From Bradyrhizobium sp. 1(2017) (GTDB lineage: Bacteria; Pseudomonadota; Alphaproteobacteria; Rhizobiales; Xanthobacteraceae): 64,000 nt of DNA. The stretch covers positions 6,344,001 to 6,408,000 of the forward strand of contig NZ_CP050022.2 of the NCBI RefSeq assembly GCF_011602485.2, read 5' to 3'. A program made the translations under genes and the position numbers. The first letter of the stretch is position 1; every line of letters begins with the position of its first letter. Positions 63,590-64,000 of this stretch are shown piece by piece. The notes under the pieces are model-generated. The model worked only from the letters and a program-made list of their open reading frames with translations, was not told the origin of the DNA and ran no database searches.

Positions 63590-64000
63590 TTAGGCGTAGC
63601 TGCGCATCGCCTCGGCGCGGCCGCTTGCCTCGACCTCGGTGCGTGGGCGCAGCCGGGTCAGGGCCAGCATCATGCCGACGCCATAGGCCAGCGACACGAT
63701 CGAGGAGCCGCCATAGGAGATGAACGGCAGCGTCATGCCCTTGGCGGGGATGAGCTGGAGGTTCACCGACATGTTGATCGCGGCCTGCACGCCGAACAGG
63801 ATCGCAAGGCCCGACGCGGCGAAGCGCGAGAACATGTCCTCGTTGGCATAGGCGCGCGACAGCGTGCGGATGACGACGAAGGTGAACAGCGCCAGCATGG
63901 CGAGGCACAGGATGATGCCGAACTCTTCGGCGGCAACCGCGAACACGAAGTCGGTATGGCTGTCCGGCAGGCTGCGCTTGGCGATGCCCTCGCCCGGCCC
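63590..64000 (-). CDS. ftsW: Division-specific lipid II polymerase FtsW, C-terminal part
   Basis: The last 136 residues of the protein; the start lies beyond the window. GPGEGIAKRSLPDSHTDFVFAVAAEEFG is the FtsW/RodA signature (E-G-x-x-K-x-x-L-P-x-x-H-T-D-F-(I/V)-F). It is followed by membrane helices and INMSVNLQLIPAKGMTLPFISYGGSSIVSLAYGVGMML, the conserved G-x-x-L-P-F-x-S-Y-G-G-S block. It polymerises septal peptidoglycan with FtsI. First visible gene of the dcw cluster. Confidence 0.95.
   Translation of the reverse strand, partial: GPGEGIAKRSLPDSHTDFVFAVAAEEFGIILCLAMLALFTFVVIRTLSRAYANEDMFSRFAASGLAILFGVQAAINMSVNLQLIPAKGMTLPFISYGGSSIVSLAYGVGMMLALTRLRPRTEVEASGRAEAMRSYA

Overview
The window is high-GC alphaproteobacterial chromosome, most likely from Bradyrhizobium or a close relative (Nitrobacteraceae). 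Three things point there. The minus strand at the right end carries a Rhizobiales-type division and cell wall (dcw) cluster: ftsW-murG-murC-murB-ddl-ftsQ-ftsA-ftsZ-lpxC-bamD-recN-ligA. Gaps between genes are studded with the long GC-rich palindromes typical of that genus. Individual proteins (CYP199-like P450, Flp pilin, DUF1328, Mpo1-like, CGNR regulator) also look bradyrhizobial. No rRNA, tRNA, CRISPR array, insertion sequence or phage gene was seen.

Layout. 1-1.2 kb: end of a TRAP transporter operon. 1.6-9.1 kb: a periplasmic caspase-like protein, a SulP anion transporter, a double-LTxxQ periplasmic protein, a GlcD-type FAD oxidase, a hot-dog thioesterase and a DUF1328 membrane peptide. 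9.3-13.4 kb: UvrD/PcrA-type helicase, an orphan HicB-like protein, and two small secreted proteins (Cys-rich and OmpA-like). 13.5-15.8 kb: Mpo1-like protein, NAD-dependent epimerase and ICMT-like methyltransferase, possibly lipid-related. 16-20.7 kb: sorbosone-dehydrogenase-like enzyme, aspartate dehydrogenase, a frameshifted lysR and a divergent tartrate/D-malate dehydrogenase. 20.7-27.8 kb: an accessory-looking envelope region with two divergent FecR-domain proteins (one an 871-residue VCBS-repeat protein), a TPR protein, a LysM/lipase-like protein and two lipoproteins. 28-31 kb: a MarR regulator, an ABC solute-binding protein and a CYP199-like P450 that look like an aromatic-acid module. 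31-35.4 kb: CGNR regulator with a divergent Asp-nucleophile hydrolase, a second lipase-like protein and an ABC-2 exporter. 35.4-47.6 kb: envelope and housekeeping genes (L,D-transpeptidase, GDPD, MFS/spermidine-synthase fusion, PYROXD2-like oxidoreductase, Flp pilin, PrmA, aminopeptidase P, Bcr/CflA efflux). 47.7-64 kb: the dcw-recN-ligA block, all transcribed right to left.

Most notable observations. A palindromic intergenic repeat has inserted in frame inside the helicase gene. The lysR next to tartrate dehydrogenase is broken by an apparent 4-nt loss. A near-perfect palindrome covers the predicted -10 box of the MarR-SBP-P450 module. The FecR/VCBS/TPR locus has Cys-bearing 110-residue repeats. 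At least eleven palindromic repeat copies include three inside the dcw-recN-ligA block.

All names rest on recognised motifs, length and gene order; no database search was possible.
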